64,000 bases of DNA from an uncultured Prevotellaceae bacterium (GCA_900313615.1 OMRP01000001.1:372001-436000), one strand, 5' to 3'. Shown: positions 15,787 through 24,027, counted from the stretch's first letter. The notes: generated by a model not told the origin, from the sequence alone. Numbers and translations are program-made.

Positions 15787-16596
15787 ATGGTTGACTTTAC
15801 TGAAGAGCAAATACAGCGCTATTCACGGCATATCCTGTTGCAAGAGGTAGGCGTGGAGGGACAAGAGAAGATTATGAATGCGCGCGTACTTGTGGTAGGC
15901 GCTGGTGGACTAGGGGCTCCTGTCTCGCTTTATCTCGCTGCGGCTGGCATTGGCACCATCGGTATCGTGGATGCCGACGTGGTGGACTTGAGCAACCTGC
16001 AACGTCAGGTGATTCATTTCACGAAAGACGTAGGCGTGCCAAAAGTGCAGAGTGCGAAAGAGAAAATTGAGGCCATCAACCCTGATGTGAAAGTGAACAC
16101 TTACTACGAGTTCCTCGATTCGTCGAACGCACTCGATATCATCAAGGAATATGACTTCATCGTAGATGGGACGGATAACTTCCCCGTGAAGTTCCTAATC
16201 AACGATGCTTGTGTTATGGCGGGCAAACCGTTCTCACATGGTGGTATCCTACGATTCAATGGCCAAACGTTCACCCATCTGCCCGGAACGGCCTGTTACC
16301 GTTGCATGTTCAAGGAACCACCTCCAACAGGTGCTGTGCCTACCTGTTCTCAGGCTGGTGTGCTTGGCGCTATCGCAGGCATGTTGGGTACCATTCAGGC
16401 TACTGAAACGTTGAAGTATTTCACAGGTATAGGCGAGTTGCTTACCAACCGTTTGCTCACCTTCGATGCCAAGACCTTGCAGTTCCGTACCGTCGCCGTA
16501 AAGCATCGTGATTCTTGTGCTATATGTGGCACGAATCCTACTATCGACCACTTGATAGATTACGAGCAGGCCGCATGTGATTTGAAACAACATTAA
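15787..16596 (+). CDS. hcyF: E1-like sulfur carrier adenylyltransferase (HcyF-like; ThiF/MoeB family)
   Basis: 269 residues. Activates the C-terminal Gly of a ubiquitin-fold carrier by adenylation, preparing thiocarboxylate formation. Visible: ATP loop VVGAGGLGAP (37-46), IVDADVVDLSNLQRQ (60-74), VDGTDNF (127-133), structural zinc Cys170, Cys173, Cys244 and Cys247 (CYRC and CAIC), and Cys187 in VPTCSQAG, the usual position of the acyl-disulfide/thioester cysteine. There is no C-terminal rhodanese domain, so sulfur must come from another donor such as the TusA/DsrE relay. ATG at 15787, 2 nt after the HcyS-like stop. No thiamine or molybdopterin genes are nearby, arguing for the Hcy role. Confidence 0.88.
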   Translation: MVDFTEEQIQRYSRHILLQEVGVEGQEKIMNARVLVVGAGGLGAPVSLYLAAAGIGTIGIVDADVVDLSNLQRQVIHFTKDVGVPKVQSAKEKIEAINPDVKVNTYYEFLDSSNALDIIKEYDFIVDGTDNFPVKFLINDACVMAGKPFSHGGILRFNGQTFTHLPGTACYRCMFKEPPPTGAVPTCSQAGVLGAIAGMLGTIQATETLKYFTGIGELLTNRLLTFDAKTLQFRTVAVKHRDSCAICGTNPTIDHLIDYEQAACDLKQH

Positions 16597-16606
16597 GGGG
16601 AAAAAG

Positions 16607-17005
16607 ATGAAGATACAACAGAACGTAATTGATGAGTTGATAAGCCAGGCCCAGCAAGACGCACCCAACGAAACATGTGGTTATCTGCTGGGCCTTAGCA
16701 CCGATAAAGGCGACATCGTGACAGAGAACTACTGGATGGAAAACATCGACCACTCGCCCGAACATTTCGCATTTGCTCCGAAAGATCAGTTTGCCGCAAT
16801 GAGATATGCGCGAAACAAAGGTTTGAAAATCCTCGCCAACTGGCACAGTCATCCCGCATCTCCCTCTCACCCATCGCAAGAAGATTTACGATTGGCAAAC
16901 GACCCCACAATTCGATATGCCATACTCTCTCTTCATGATGGAATCCATCTGAATTCTTTTAAAATCCTTGGTGGCGTGGTGGTGGATAAAGAGGAGCATG
17001 TGTAA
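16607..17005 (+). CDS. hcyD: JAMM (Mov34/MPN, M67) metalloprotease, HcyD-like
   Basis: 132 residues forming a minimal JAMM domain. Zinc motif HSHP with His80 and His82, Asp93 ten residues further (HSHPASPSHPSQED) and the upstream catalytic Glu22 in NETCGYLLG are all present. Bacterial JAMM enzymes of this size trim C-terminal extensions from ubiquitin-like sulfur carriers, or release cysteine from CysO adducts (Mec). Since the carrier two genes upstream carries a tail after GGG, trimming is the favoured role here. Ten nt after the hcyF stop, last gene of the operon. Confidence 0.88.
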   Translation: MKIQQNVIDELISQAQQDAPNETCGYLLGLSTDKGDIVTENYWMENIDHSPEHFAFAPKDQFAAMRYARNKGLKILANWHSHPASPSHPSQEDLRLANDPTIRYAILSLHDGIHLNSFKILGGVVVDKEEHV

Positions 17006-17017
17006 TATCTCCGTATC

Positions 17018-17146
17018 TTACAATGCCTCATCCTCAGGGCGTTCCAACCGTTTCGAGGATGCTGGCAGACCTCTTTTCTTGCGAAGCCACGCCTCCTTGC
17101 GCTCTTCGTAACTCTCCCTTCGACGCTCTAAATAATTGTCTGCCAT
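17018..17146 (-). CDS. Small basic, highly charged protein (42 aa)
   Basis: Read directly from the sequence: begins MADNYLERRRESYEE and ends RLERPEDEAL, rich in Arg, Glu and Lys, probably one long helix. Small proteins starting MADNYLE/MANNYLE with a similar charged helix recur in Bacteroidales genomes (my recollection, not checked). AT-rich leader as usual for the phylum. It lies tail to tail with the HcyD-like gene, with 12 nt between stops. Function unknown. Confidence 0.6.
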   Translation of the reverse strand: MADNYLERRRESYEERKEAWLRKKRGLPASSKRLERPEDEAL

Positions 17147-17180
17147 TTTTTATTTGATAATTACTGAAGATAAGAAACAA

Positions 17181-17215
17181 AAGGAGATAGCCTCAAAATA
17201 AGAATCTATCTCCCT
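17181..17215 (-). terminator. Terminator of the DUF4270 gene
   Basis: An 8-bp stem (GGAGATAG with CTATCTCC) followed on the minus strand by TTTTGTTTCTT, downstream of the leftward gene ending at 17253. Confidence 0.6.
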
Positions 17216-17252
17216 TCATTATTTAATTTTATATTTTTTTAATCTTTTAATT
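17216..17252. repeat. TTTAATC-type AT repeat
   Basis: Degenerate repeats of TTTAATY/TTTTAAT between the terminator and the DUF4270 stop. The same motif occurs at 33066-33113, 33790-33837, 50013-50050 and 57669-57700. Confidence 0.5.
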
Positions 17253-18722
17253 TTACTTGAACTTACTGAAAATCACCTGCAAATCCAATGCTGATTCGCC
17301 ACCGGCCAGTCGGGTGCTGCCCAACGATAGGTCGTGCGTCAAGTGGATAAGTGTGTTTGTGGTGACACCACTCGAACTGGTCTGGGTCTGATACTCGGCG
17401 GAAACAGGGATAATCATCACACGGTTCCAGTTGGGATGTTTCAATTCCCATTCGCTGTCACTCTTCAGACCTGCCTCTCGCAGTGCAGCCATACGACTCA
17501 CAAGTGTACAGATGTTGTTGAACGTATAACTGTTCGTCTTGTTCGAAAAAGCACTCACAAACGAATATTTGTAGTCGGCAATTTTTTCATTGTCGAAGAA
17601 TGTTGCCACACTGTCGGCATGCACCATCAACACATTGCTCGGGGCATTCAACAACCATTCGCTCTGTGAAGAAGGATTGATACGCTTCAAGGCAATCTTC
17701 ACCTGGTTGATGGTGTCGTTCTCATGGCCTTTCAATATCTCTTCGATGGGAAGGGTGACCTCTGTGAAAATGCCTGACGGGGTCTTCAAATAGGTGCAAG
17801 TGGGGTCGTTAATCAATGATTCGATAGTGCTGTCGTCGTTGGTAATCTTTGTGGTCTGAAGCACTTCCTGTGTACCTGCAAAGAGAAGCAACTGATTGGT
17901 CTCCTTGCTGTCCTTGGTCGTGCGGAAATAAACATTCAACTGGGGGGATACCACATAAGCCATCGAACCAATGCCTCCAGAGTATTCGAAATAGAAACCG
18001 GGCATCACATGCTCCATCATCGTGATGGAGTTCTTGAAATACTCAGGATGGGCATAGAATGTGCGCAGGATATAAGTGCCGTAATTGTTGTAGGTGACAC
18101 CATCCTTAGAAGTGTAAGGCTCATTCAGCGGAACGCAGATGTTTTTCACGTAATTTTTACTCGTGCGGTCGGAACCGTCTGAATAATTCACCAACGTATA
18201 GGAGTGGTTTTTCTTGATGCCGCCATCACGGATGTAGCCTTCTGCCACTGGGTCGAAAGCGCTGGTGTAGTGTTGGTTTTCCTTCATCGGGCGGTTCAAC
18301 TCGTAGGCGGTGAGTTTCATCGTGGCAAGAGAGTCGCCGAAGAAACTGGAGAAGAACAAACGCAATTCGCATGAGTCGGCAACGATTAGACCATCTTCAC
18401 GACTACTGATGTTCGACTCCTCCACCATTGATAAATTTTCCAACGTGTGAAACTGGCTCATGAAACTGCCAGTGACATAGCCGCCCGTCTCAGGGTCTCT
18501 CACCTTGCCCAGGTAACCTGTGGCACTGCGAGCCCAGATGGCATCGGCTTTCACGGAACGGGAGCTGGCCTTGAAAACGGCACTGCTGATGGTGACATTA
18601 TCGCTGGGGTCCAACAGACTGGCACCGAAAGTATCGGTTGTATCGTCGGTGCAACCCGAAAGAACATTCATCGCCAAGATGGCAAATACGAACATCGAAA
18701 TGTTCTTGATGATTTGGCTCAT
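17253..18722 (-). CDS. DUF4270 family lipoprotein
   Basis: 489 residues. Signal peptide with lipobox LSGC (Cys about 24) followed by TDDTTD, so probably surface exposed. The N-terminal segment (FGASLLDPSDNVTISSAVF) and the long beta-rich body match the Bacteroidota DUF4270 family, whose function is unknown. The start at 18722 overlaps the stop of the upstream starch-synthase-like gene as ATGA, so the two are coupled; this pairing suggests a link to carbohydrate storage or export that cannot be specified. Confidence 0.8.
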   Translation of the reverse strand: MSQIIKNISMFVFAILAMNVLSGCTDDTTDTFGASLLDPSDNVTISSAVFKASSRSVKADAIWARSATGYLGKVRDPETGGYVTGSFMSQFHTLENLSMVEESNISSREDGLIVADSCELRLFFSSFFGDSLATMKLTAYELNRPMKENQHYTSAFDPVAEGYIRDGGIKKNHSYTLVNYSDGSDRTSKNYVKNICVPLNEPYTSKDGVTYNNYGTYILRTFYAHPEYFKNSITMMEHVMPGFYFEYSGGIGSMAYVVSPQLNVYFRTTKDSKETNQLLLFAGTQEVLQTTKITNDDSTIESLINDPTCTYLKTPSGIFTEVTLPIEEILKGHENDTINQVKIALKRINPSSQSEWLLNAPSNVLMVHADSVATFFDNEKIADYKYSFVSAFSNKTNSYTFNNICTLVSRMAALREAGLKSDSEWELKHPNWNRVMIIPVSAEYQTQTSSSGVTTNTLIHLTHDLSLGSTRLAGGESALDLQVIFSKFK

Positions 18723-19525
18723 ACTGTAGGAAGTAATTGCTGATAAAAGTCTTTGTATTTCAATCCGAAATCTTCTTTGCCAGGATAACGGAGAATGGGG
18801 CAGGAACGTTGCTCGGCGTATGATAGCAACTCATTGTTCACGGTCTCGCTGGCTTCCACGATGCCATCACTATAGTCGATGGCGAGCTTGCCCAACTCCA
18901 TGAAGTCAAAATCGTTGGCATATACCTTCAACAGGTCTTCCTTCACATCACGGAATTCCAGGCAGCGTTTGAAATTGGTGCCGAGGTCATTCTTGAGTTG
19001 GTCGTGGAAAAGTGACGTGACAACCTTGGAATTGGCAAAACAGGGCTCTTCCTTGTAGGCGGTTTTCACATACAAAGGAACGACACTGCTCATCCAACCC
19101 TGACAGTGGATGATGTCGGGAGCCCAACGGAGTTTTTTCACCGTCTCCAAAACGCCACGGGCGAAGAAGATGGCACGCTCTCCGTTGTCGGGATATTCCT
19201 CACCGCTCTCGTCTTCTGTCATTTTCCGCTTCTGGAAATAATCGTCGTTGTCAATGAAATATACTTGCAGGCGGGATACGGGTATCGAGGCCACCTTGAT
19301 AATCAAAGGGTGGTCGGTGTCATCGATAATCAGGTTGATGCCCGAAAGACGAATCACTTCATGAAGCTGACCGCGACGTTCATTGATGGTTCCCCATTTG
19401 GGCATGAAGGTGCGTATCTCAAAGCCTTGTTCCTGCATGCTCTGAGGCAGGTCCTTGCCCATTATTGACATTTCGCTTTCCGCTACGTAGGGTGTAATCT
19501 CTTGGTTGATGAATAATACTTTCAT
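18719..19525 (-). CDS. Starch/glycogen synthase catalytic (GT5) N-terminal domain protein
   Basis: 268 residues starting MKVLFINQEITPYV, the GT5 N-terminal Rossmann fold. Typical GlgA features appear (IIHCQGWMSSVVPLYVKT; KVVTSLFHDQ), but the first motif lacks the KTGGL ADP-glucose lysine pattern (here SEMSIMGKDLP), and the whole C-terminal GT-B domain of the 470-500-residue enzyme is absent. Short forms like this are widespread in Bacteroidota and annotated glycogen/starch synthase, but activity is doubtful. The start at 19525 is chosen over an upstream ATG (19579) because the family begins at this strand and a promoter box lies at 19588. Confidence 0.8.
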   Translation of the reverse strand: MKVLFINQEITPYVAESEMSIMGKDLPQSMQEQGFEIRTFMPKWGTINERRGQLHEVIRLSGINLIIDDTDHPLIIKVASIPVSRLQVYFIDNDDYFQKRKMTEDESGEEYPDNGERAIFFARGVLETVKKLRWAPDIIHCQGWMSSVVPLYVKTAYKEEPCFANSKVVTSLFHDQLKNDLGTNFKRCLEFRDVKEDLLKVYANDFDFMELGKLAIDYSDGIVEASETVNNELLSYAEQRSCPILRYPGKEDFGLKYKDFYQQLLPTV

Positions 19526-19587
19526 TGACAATCCTAATTTTTGGGGTTTTTCAAGGCTGAAACGTAAAGATACAGCCAATCAATGTG

Positions 19588-19595
19588 CAAAAGTA
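19588..19595 (-). promoter_or_regulatory. Bacteroidetes -7 box for the GT5/DUF4270 operon
   Basis: TACTTTTG on the minus strand, 62 nt before the ATG at 19525. No clear -33 box. Confidence 0.55.
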
Positions 19596-19737
19596 CAAAA
19601 AAAAGTCGGTTTTAGAGCATTCTTTTTGTTTAATTTAAGGAAAACCATAGTCCTTTGAGGATATTTTTCACTTATTTCTTTCCTAATTTGAGAAAAATGT
19701 AGTTATTTTGCACCCAATTAACGATATGTTACCTAAA

Positions 19738-20586
19738 ATGAAGGTTTTTCAGAAAAACGCAGAACTGCAGAACGAACTATTCGAATTGAGAAAAAAAGGA
19801 CTGTCCATAGGGTTGGTTCCTACCATGGGGGCGCTCCATGAGGGGCATGCCTCGTTGGTGAAAAAGTGCGTGGCGGAAAATGATGTCACCGTGGTGTCGG
19901 TCTTTGTCAATCCGACACAGTTCAATGACAAAAACGATCTCAAAAACTATCCACGTGACCTGGAGAAGGACTGCAACCTGCTTGAAAAGGTAGGTGCCGA
20001 CTATGTGTTTGCTCCTTCCGTGGAGGAGATGTACCCCACGCCTGACACACGACAGTTCGAATATCCCCCTGTCTCTACGGTCATGGAGGGCGCGCATCGG
20101 CCTGGGCACTTCAATGGTGTATGCCAGGTGGTGAGCAGACTGTTCTACATCGTCAGACCGGGAAAAGCATATTTTGGAGAGAAAGACTGGCAGCAGATAG
20201 CCGTGGTGAAATGCATGGTCAAGGCTCTGTCGCTACCCGTGGAAATAGTGGAATGTCCCATCGTGAGGGATGATGACGGACTGGCGAAAAGCAGTCGCAA
20301 CACATTGCTCGCTCCCGAAGAAAGGGCCATCGCTCCCAACATATACAAGGCGTTGGTGATGGGCGTGAAATACGCCAAGAATCATTCCGTGGAAGAAACA
20401 CACGACAAGGTGGTGGACACGATCAATGCCATAGACGGACTTGATGTGGAATATTTCGCCATCGTCGACGGCAATACGCTGCAAGAAGTGAAGAGCTGGG
20501 ATGATTCCGATTATGTGGTGGGATGTATCACCGTGTATTGCGGAAAAACGCCCATCCGACTGATTGATCACATCAAATTCTCTTGA
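19738..20586 (+). CDS. panC: Pantothenate synthetase
   Basis: ATP-dependent condensation of pantoate with beta-alanine (coenzyme A synthesis). 282 residues, the usual length. The ATP-binding [10 protein letters not shown] carries the HxGH motif, and FVNPTQFN and [14 protein letters not shown] are family hallmarks. [11 protein letters not shown] at 19738 aligns with other PanC starts; an ATG at 19726 is possible. An imperfect -7 box (TATTTTG, one T short) ends at 19710. panD follows after 48 nt. Confidence 0.95.
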   Translation: MKVFQKNAELQNELFELRKKGLSIGLVPTMGALHEGHASLVKKCVAENDVTVVSVFVNPTQFNDKNDLKNYPRDLEKDCNLLEKVGADYVFAPSVEEMYPTPDTRQFEYPPVSTVMEGAHRPGHFNGVCQVVSRLFYIVRPGKAYFGEKDWQQIAVVKCMVKALSLPVEIVECPIVRDDDGLAKSSRNTLLAPEERAIAPNIYKALVMGVKYAKNHSVEETHDKVVDTINAIDGLDVEYFAIVDGNTLQEVKSWDDSDYVVGCITVYCGKTPIRLIDHIKFS

Positions 20587-20634
20587 AACAAATTTCCGGA
20601 TTATACTATTCATAAAATTAACGACAATAGCAAT

Positions 20635-20982
20635 ATGATGATCGAAGTCTTGAAGTCAAAACTCCATTGCGTGGAGGTGACAGAAGCCAACCTGAAATAT
20701 ATGGGAAGCATTACCATTGACGAGGACCTCATGGATGCGGCAAATATGATTGCGGGAGAAAAAGTGGAAATCGTCAATAACAATAATGGCGAACGACTCG
20801 AAACATATATCATCAAAGGTGAAAGAGGGTCGGGATGTATCTGCCTCAACGGCGCGGCGGCCAGGAAATGTGAGGTGGGCGACACCATTATCATCATATC
20901 CTATGCCACTATGGACATCGAGGAGGCAAGAAACTACAAGCCTACTATCGTGTTCCCCAAAAATAATAAGGTGGAGAAGTGA
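20635..20982 (+). CDS. panD: Aspartate 1-decarboxylase
   Basis: Makes beta-alanine for PanC. A pyruvoyl enzyme: self-cleavage expected at the Gly-Ser bond of KYMGSITID (Ser near residue 25), with the YNNxNGER-like loop present as [11 protein letters not shown] and the [11 protein letters not shown] strand conserved. 115 residues, normal length. Two adjacent ATGs (20635, 20638) allow a one-residue ambiguity. Forms a two-gene panC-panD unit ended by the hairpin at 21034. Confidence 0.95.
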   Translation: MMIEVLKSKLHCVEVTEANLKYMGSITIDEDLMDAANMIAGEKVEIVNNNNGERLETYIIKGERGSGCICLNGAAARKCEVGDTIIIISYATMDIEEARNYKPTIVFPKNNKVEK

Positions 20983-21033
20983 GGGGAGGGCAATAGCCTT
21001 CAAGTGGAGTACAGAGAGGTTGGCAATAAAACG

Positions 21034-21063
21034 ACAAGGGCTGCGAAACATCGCAGCCCTTGT
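21034..21063. terminator. Bidirectional hairpin terminator
   Basis: A 13-bp perfect stem (ACAAGGGCTGCGA with TCGCAGCCCTTGT) and AACA loop between the convergent panD and biotin carrier genes. Confidence 0.85.
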
Positions 21064-21101
21064 TGTCTTGTTGGCCCTATAAGCCTGTCGTCCTATTGGA
21101 G

Positions 21102-21530
21102 CTATTCAATTACCACCAGCGGGGTGTCTTCCATCACGCTGGCACCTTGCTGAACGCATACGGCGGTGACGGTGCCGTCTTTCTCGGCTTCCAGATTGTT
21201 GGCCATCTTCATGGCTTCCAATACTACCACTACATCGCCTTTCTTCACGGCGTCGCCCACGGCTACCCTTATCTCTGTCACTACACCGGGCAGAGGGGCT
21301 TTCAAGGCGTTGTTCGTGTTCACGGGACCACTGGGGGCAGCGGCTTCAGCGGCGGCCGGTTGTTCGGCCACGGGCCTCACCACTACTTTCTTCTTCTCGG
21401 GCTCGGCTTCGGGCTCCATCTCGACCTTGTATTCCTCGCCGTTCACGCATACTGTGGCGATGTTTTCAACAATGTCGCCGATGGCAACCTCATATTTGTT
21501 GCCGTTGATCGTATATTTGTATTCTTTCAT
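21102..21530 (-). CDS. mmdC: Biotin carboxyl carrier subunit of methylmalonyl-CoA/acyl-CoA (de)carboxylase
   Basis: 142 residues. The C-terminal biotinyl domain (about 70-142) contains VLEAMKMANNLE with the biotin-accepting Lys. The middle is an Ala/Pro/Glu-rich flexible linker (PVAEQPAAAEAAAPSG), as in decarboxylase gamma subunits. The N-terminal MKEYKYTINGNKYEV strand region is typical of Bacteroidota carriers. Last gene of a leftward operon with epimerase, carboxyltransferase and a 52-residue protein. Likely carries CO2 between the MmdA carboxyltransferase and a membrane beta subunit or another acceptor; no beta subunit lies in the window. Confidence 0.88.
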   Translation of the reverse strand: MKEYKYTINGNKYEVAIGDIVENIATVCVNGEEYKVEMEPEAEPEKKKVVVRPVAEQPAAAEAAAPSGPVNTNNALKAPLPGVVTEIRVAVGDAVKKGDVVVVLEAMKMANNLEAEKDGTVTAVCVQQGASVMEDTPLVVIE

Positions 21531-21555
21531 GATAAACGTTTGTTTGGGGTTCTCT

Positions 21556-21714
21556 CTAAGGATGAAGGGTCATCATCAGCGTATGGCCGTTCCACTCGGT
21601 GTGGCGGGGACGGATGGTGATGATGCCTGCCTCCTTGTCGTGTACATTGTTGCCTTTGAACTCATGCAGTGCCATAGCGATGGCTGCATACACTTCATTA
21701 CTTGTATTTGCCAT
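21556..21714 (-). CDS. Small protein of the methylmalonyl-CoA decarboxylase operon (52 aa)
   Basis: Read directly: begins MANTSNEVYAAIAMALHEF and ends TLMMTLHP. An amphipathic helix (AAIAMALHEFKGNNVHDKE) is followed by a strand (GIITIRPR). It lies 12 nt after mmdA and 25 nt before mmdC. Proteins with an AIAMALxxY/F helix and a GIITI strand are, as I recall, the small OadG-delta-like or hypothetical genes at the same place in other Bacteroidales. No membrane segment is visible, so it lacks the anchor of true OadG. Probably a complex assembly subunit. Confidence 0.75.
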   Translation of the reverse strand: MANTSNEVYAAIAMALHEFKGNNVHDKEAGIITIRPRHTEWNGHTLMMTLHP

Positions 21715-21726
21715 GGCTCTGTCACT

Positions 21727-23292
21727 TTACATGGGGATATTGCCGTGCTTCTTCGCGGGAAGAGCATCACGCTTCGTGGCCAACTGGGCCAAGGCGCGGC
21801 AGATACGGAAACGGGTGTTACGAGGCTCTATCACATCGTCGATATAGCCGTACTTGGCTGCCTGGTAAGGATTGGCGAACAAGTCGGAGTATTCCTGCTC
21901 CTTCTCGGCAATGAAGGCCTTGGCGTCTTCGCCAGCTTCTTTCTTGGCTTTCGCTTCCTTGGCATATAACACGGCAACAGCGCCAGAGGCTCCCATAACG
22001 GCAATCTCGGCATTCGGCCATGCGTAGTTGAGGTCGGTGTGCAACTGCTTGCAACCCATCACGATATGGCTACCACCATAACTCTTGCGCAATGTCACGG
22101 TCACCTTGGGAACGGTGGCTTCACCATAGGCGTAGAGCAACTGGGCACCATGCAGAATGACGGCGTTGTATTCCTGACCGGTACCGGGGAGGAATCCGGG
22201 AACGTCAACCAGACTGACGATGGGGATATTGAAAGCGTCGCAGAAACGAACGAAACGGGCTCCCTTGCGGCTGGCGTTCACGTCAAGGACACCGGCATAG
22301 CATGAGGGCTGGTTGGCCACGATACCTACACTCTGACCGTTGAAACGGGCAAAGCCTACAATGATGTTCTTGGCAAACTTGGGCTGTACTTCGAAGAACT
22401 CGCCATTGTCAGTGATGGCGCTAATCACCTTGTACATGTCGTATGCCTTGTTGGGATCGTCGGGCAAAATCTCGTTCAAGCTGTCATCCATACGGTCGAT
22501 AGGGTCGGTGCACTCCTTGCGAGGAGCTTCCTCCATGTTGTTCGAGGGGATGTAGCTCAACAGCGTCTTGATCATCTCGATGGCTTCCTCTTCCGTAGAA
22601 GCGGTGAAATGGGTGACACCACTCTTTGTGGCATGCACGCTGGCACCACCGAGGTGCTCTTGGTCGATGTCTTCACCAGTGACGGTCTTCACCACTTTCG
22701 GACCGGTCAAGAACATATACGAGGTGTTCTCCATCATCAGCGTGAAGTCGGTCAAAGCGGGTGAATATACGGCACCACCGGCGCACGGACCGAAAATACC
22801 GGAAATCTGGGGTATCACACCTGAAGCAAGGATATTGCGCTCGAAAATCTCTGCATAACCAGCCAAAGCATTGATACCTTCCTGGATACGGGCACCACCG
22901 GAGTCGTTGATACCAATGACGGGGGCTCCCATCTTCATACCCATGTCCATCACCTTGCAAATCTTTTCGGCCATCGTTTCCGACAAGGAACCGCCATTGA
23001 CCGTGAAGTCCTGGGCAAAGATATATACCAAACGACCGTCAACAGTTCCTGAACCGGCTACCACGCCGTCGCCCAAAAACTGTTTCTTCTCCATACCGAA
23101 GTTAGTGCAACGGTGGAGCTTGAACATGTCGAACTCTTCAAAACTTCCTTCGTCAAGCAACATGTCGATGCGTTCACGGGCTGTATACTTGCCACGGGCA
23201 TGCTGCTTCTCGATGGCTTTCTCACCACCACCCAAACGAGCCTTCTCGCGCTTGGCGATTAACTCCTTGATCTTTTCTAATTGTTTGCTCAT
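21727..23292 (-). CDS. mmdA: Carboxyltransferase subunit, methylmalonyl-CoA decarboxylase / propionyl-CoA carboxylase beta
   Basis: 521 residues, the normal size of biotin-dependent acyl-CoA carboxyltransferases. Two crotonase-like halves: the N-terminal half has [33 protein letters not shown] and [16 protein letters not shown]; the C-terminal half has [33 protein letters not shown] and the [20 protein letters not shown] oxyanion region. With the adjacent epimerase it belongs to the succinate-to-propionate route: succinyl-CoA to (R)-methylmalonyl-CoA to (S)-methylmalonyl-CoA to propionyl-CoA plus CO2. Direction in vivo (decarboxylation) is inferred from the typical fermentation of the phylum. 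Confidence 0.92.
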   Translation of the reverse strand: MSKQLEKIKELIAKREKARLGGGEKAIEKQHARGKYTARERIDMLLDEGSFEEFDMFKLHRCTNFGMEKKQFLGDGVVAGSGTVDGRLVYIFAQDFTVNGGSLSETMAEKICKVMDMGMKMGAPVIGINDSGGARIQEGINALAGYAEIFERNILASGVIPQISGIFGPCAGGAVYSPALTDFTLMMENTSYMFLTGPKVVKTVTGEDIDQEHLGGASVHATKSGVTHFTASTEEEAIEMIKTLLSYIPSNNMEEAPRKECTDPIDRMDDSLNEILPDDPNKAYDMYKVISAITDNGEFFEVQPKFAKNIIVGFARFNGQSVGIVANQPSCYAGVLDVNASRKGARFVRFCDAFNIPIVSLVDVPGFLPGTGQEYNAVILHGAQLLYAYGEATVPKVTVTLRKSYGGSHIVMGCKQLHTDLNYAWPNAEIAVMGASGAVAVLYAKEAKAKKEAGEDAKAFIAEKEQEYSDLFANPYQAAKYGYIDDVIEPRNTRFRICRALAQLATKRDALPAKKHGNIPM

Positions 23293-23364
23293 TTATTGTT
23301 GAATTGAAAATGTTTTCTAAATATTTAGGCAAAGTGCAACACGCATAAGGGAAAGTCTTTAAGC

Positions 23365-23456
23365 ATATCTCTTGCTCCTTGCTCCTTTCTCCAAGTCCCT
23401 AGCTTCAAATCCCTTGCTTCAAGTTTCTTGCCCCTTGCTCCTTGCCCCTTGCTCCT
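23365..23456. repeat. CTTGCTC-type tandem repeat between mmdA and epimerase genes
   Basis: Degenerate CTTGCTC/CTTGCCC/CTTCAAG units 7-9 nt long, inside an otherwise cotranscribed operon and ending directly at the epimerase stop codon. A different sequence from the CATCACT tract but the same style. Confidence 0.7.
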
Positions 23457-23861
23457 TTAATGCTCACAGAGCTCGGTCAATATGCCGCAAGTTGATTTCG
23501 GGTGAAGGAAGGCGATGTTCAGGTTCTCGGCGCCTTTACGCGGAGCCTTGTCAATCAGTCGGATGCCCTTGCCGTCGCACTCTGCCAATGCATTGGCTAC
23601 ACCATCCTCGATGCAGAAGGCTACATGGTGAACACCTTTGTTGCCCTTGTCCAGCCATTTCTGGATAGTGCTCTCGGGTGATGTGGGCTCAAGAAGTTCC
23701 AACTTCACTTCGCCGCATTTCAAAAAGGCGGTTTTCACTTTTTGGTCAGCCACTTCTTCAACGGCGTAGCACTCCAAACCCAATACTTCCTTGAAATAAG
23801 GCAGCGCTTCTTCAATGCTCTGTACGGCGATGCCCAAATGCTCAATGTGTGAGATTTTCAT
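23457..23861 (-). CDS. mce: Methylmalonyl-CoA epimerase
   Basis: 134 residues, VOC fold. Interconverts (R)- and (S)-methylmalonyl-CoA. Metal ligands fit the family: His8 in IEHLGIAV, the Glu of KLELLEPTSP, His in GVHHVAFCIED, and the C-terminal Glu of CGILTELCEH. First gene of the leftward unit mce-mmdA-small protein-mmdC, with a promoter box at 23893. Methylmalonyl-CoA mutase is not in the window. Confidence 0.93.
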   Translation of the reverse strand: MKISHIEHLGIAVQSIEEALPYFKEVLGLECYAVEEVADQKVKTAFLKCGEVKLELLEPTSPESTIQKWLDKGNKGVHHVAFCIEDGVANALAECDGKGIRLIDKAPRKGAENLNIAFLHPKSTCGILTELCEH

Positions 23862-23892
23862 AATAATTGATATTTAGTTAAAAAACAACATG

Positions 23893-23900
23893 CAAAGATA
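23893..23900 (-). promoter_or_regulatory. Bacteroidetes -7 box for the mce-mmd operon
   Basis: TATCTTTG on the minus strand, 31 nt before the epimerase ATG. Confidence 0.6.
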
Positions 23901-24027
23901 CCTATTTTATATGACATAACGAGTGATAAAAATTCAAAAAATTGTTATTAAAACAAAAAAGGCCCTTTCTTGCTATTTCCACATGACAATCTGCTATCCT
24001 AAATACCCCCAAAAAGACTTATTCGCA

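Noticed and set aside
15563-16596. ThiS/ThiF (thiamine) or MoaD/MoeB (molybdopterin) genes
   Set aside because: No thiamine or molybdopterin genes nearby, the carrier has a masked C-terminus, and JAMM, MetY and a desulfurase are present, which fits the Hcy route better.
21166-21969. 267-codon ORF on plus strand opposite mmdC/mmdA
   Set aside because: Antisense shadow of two clearly conserved genes; composition reflects the opposite-strand codons.
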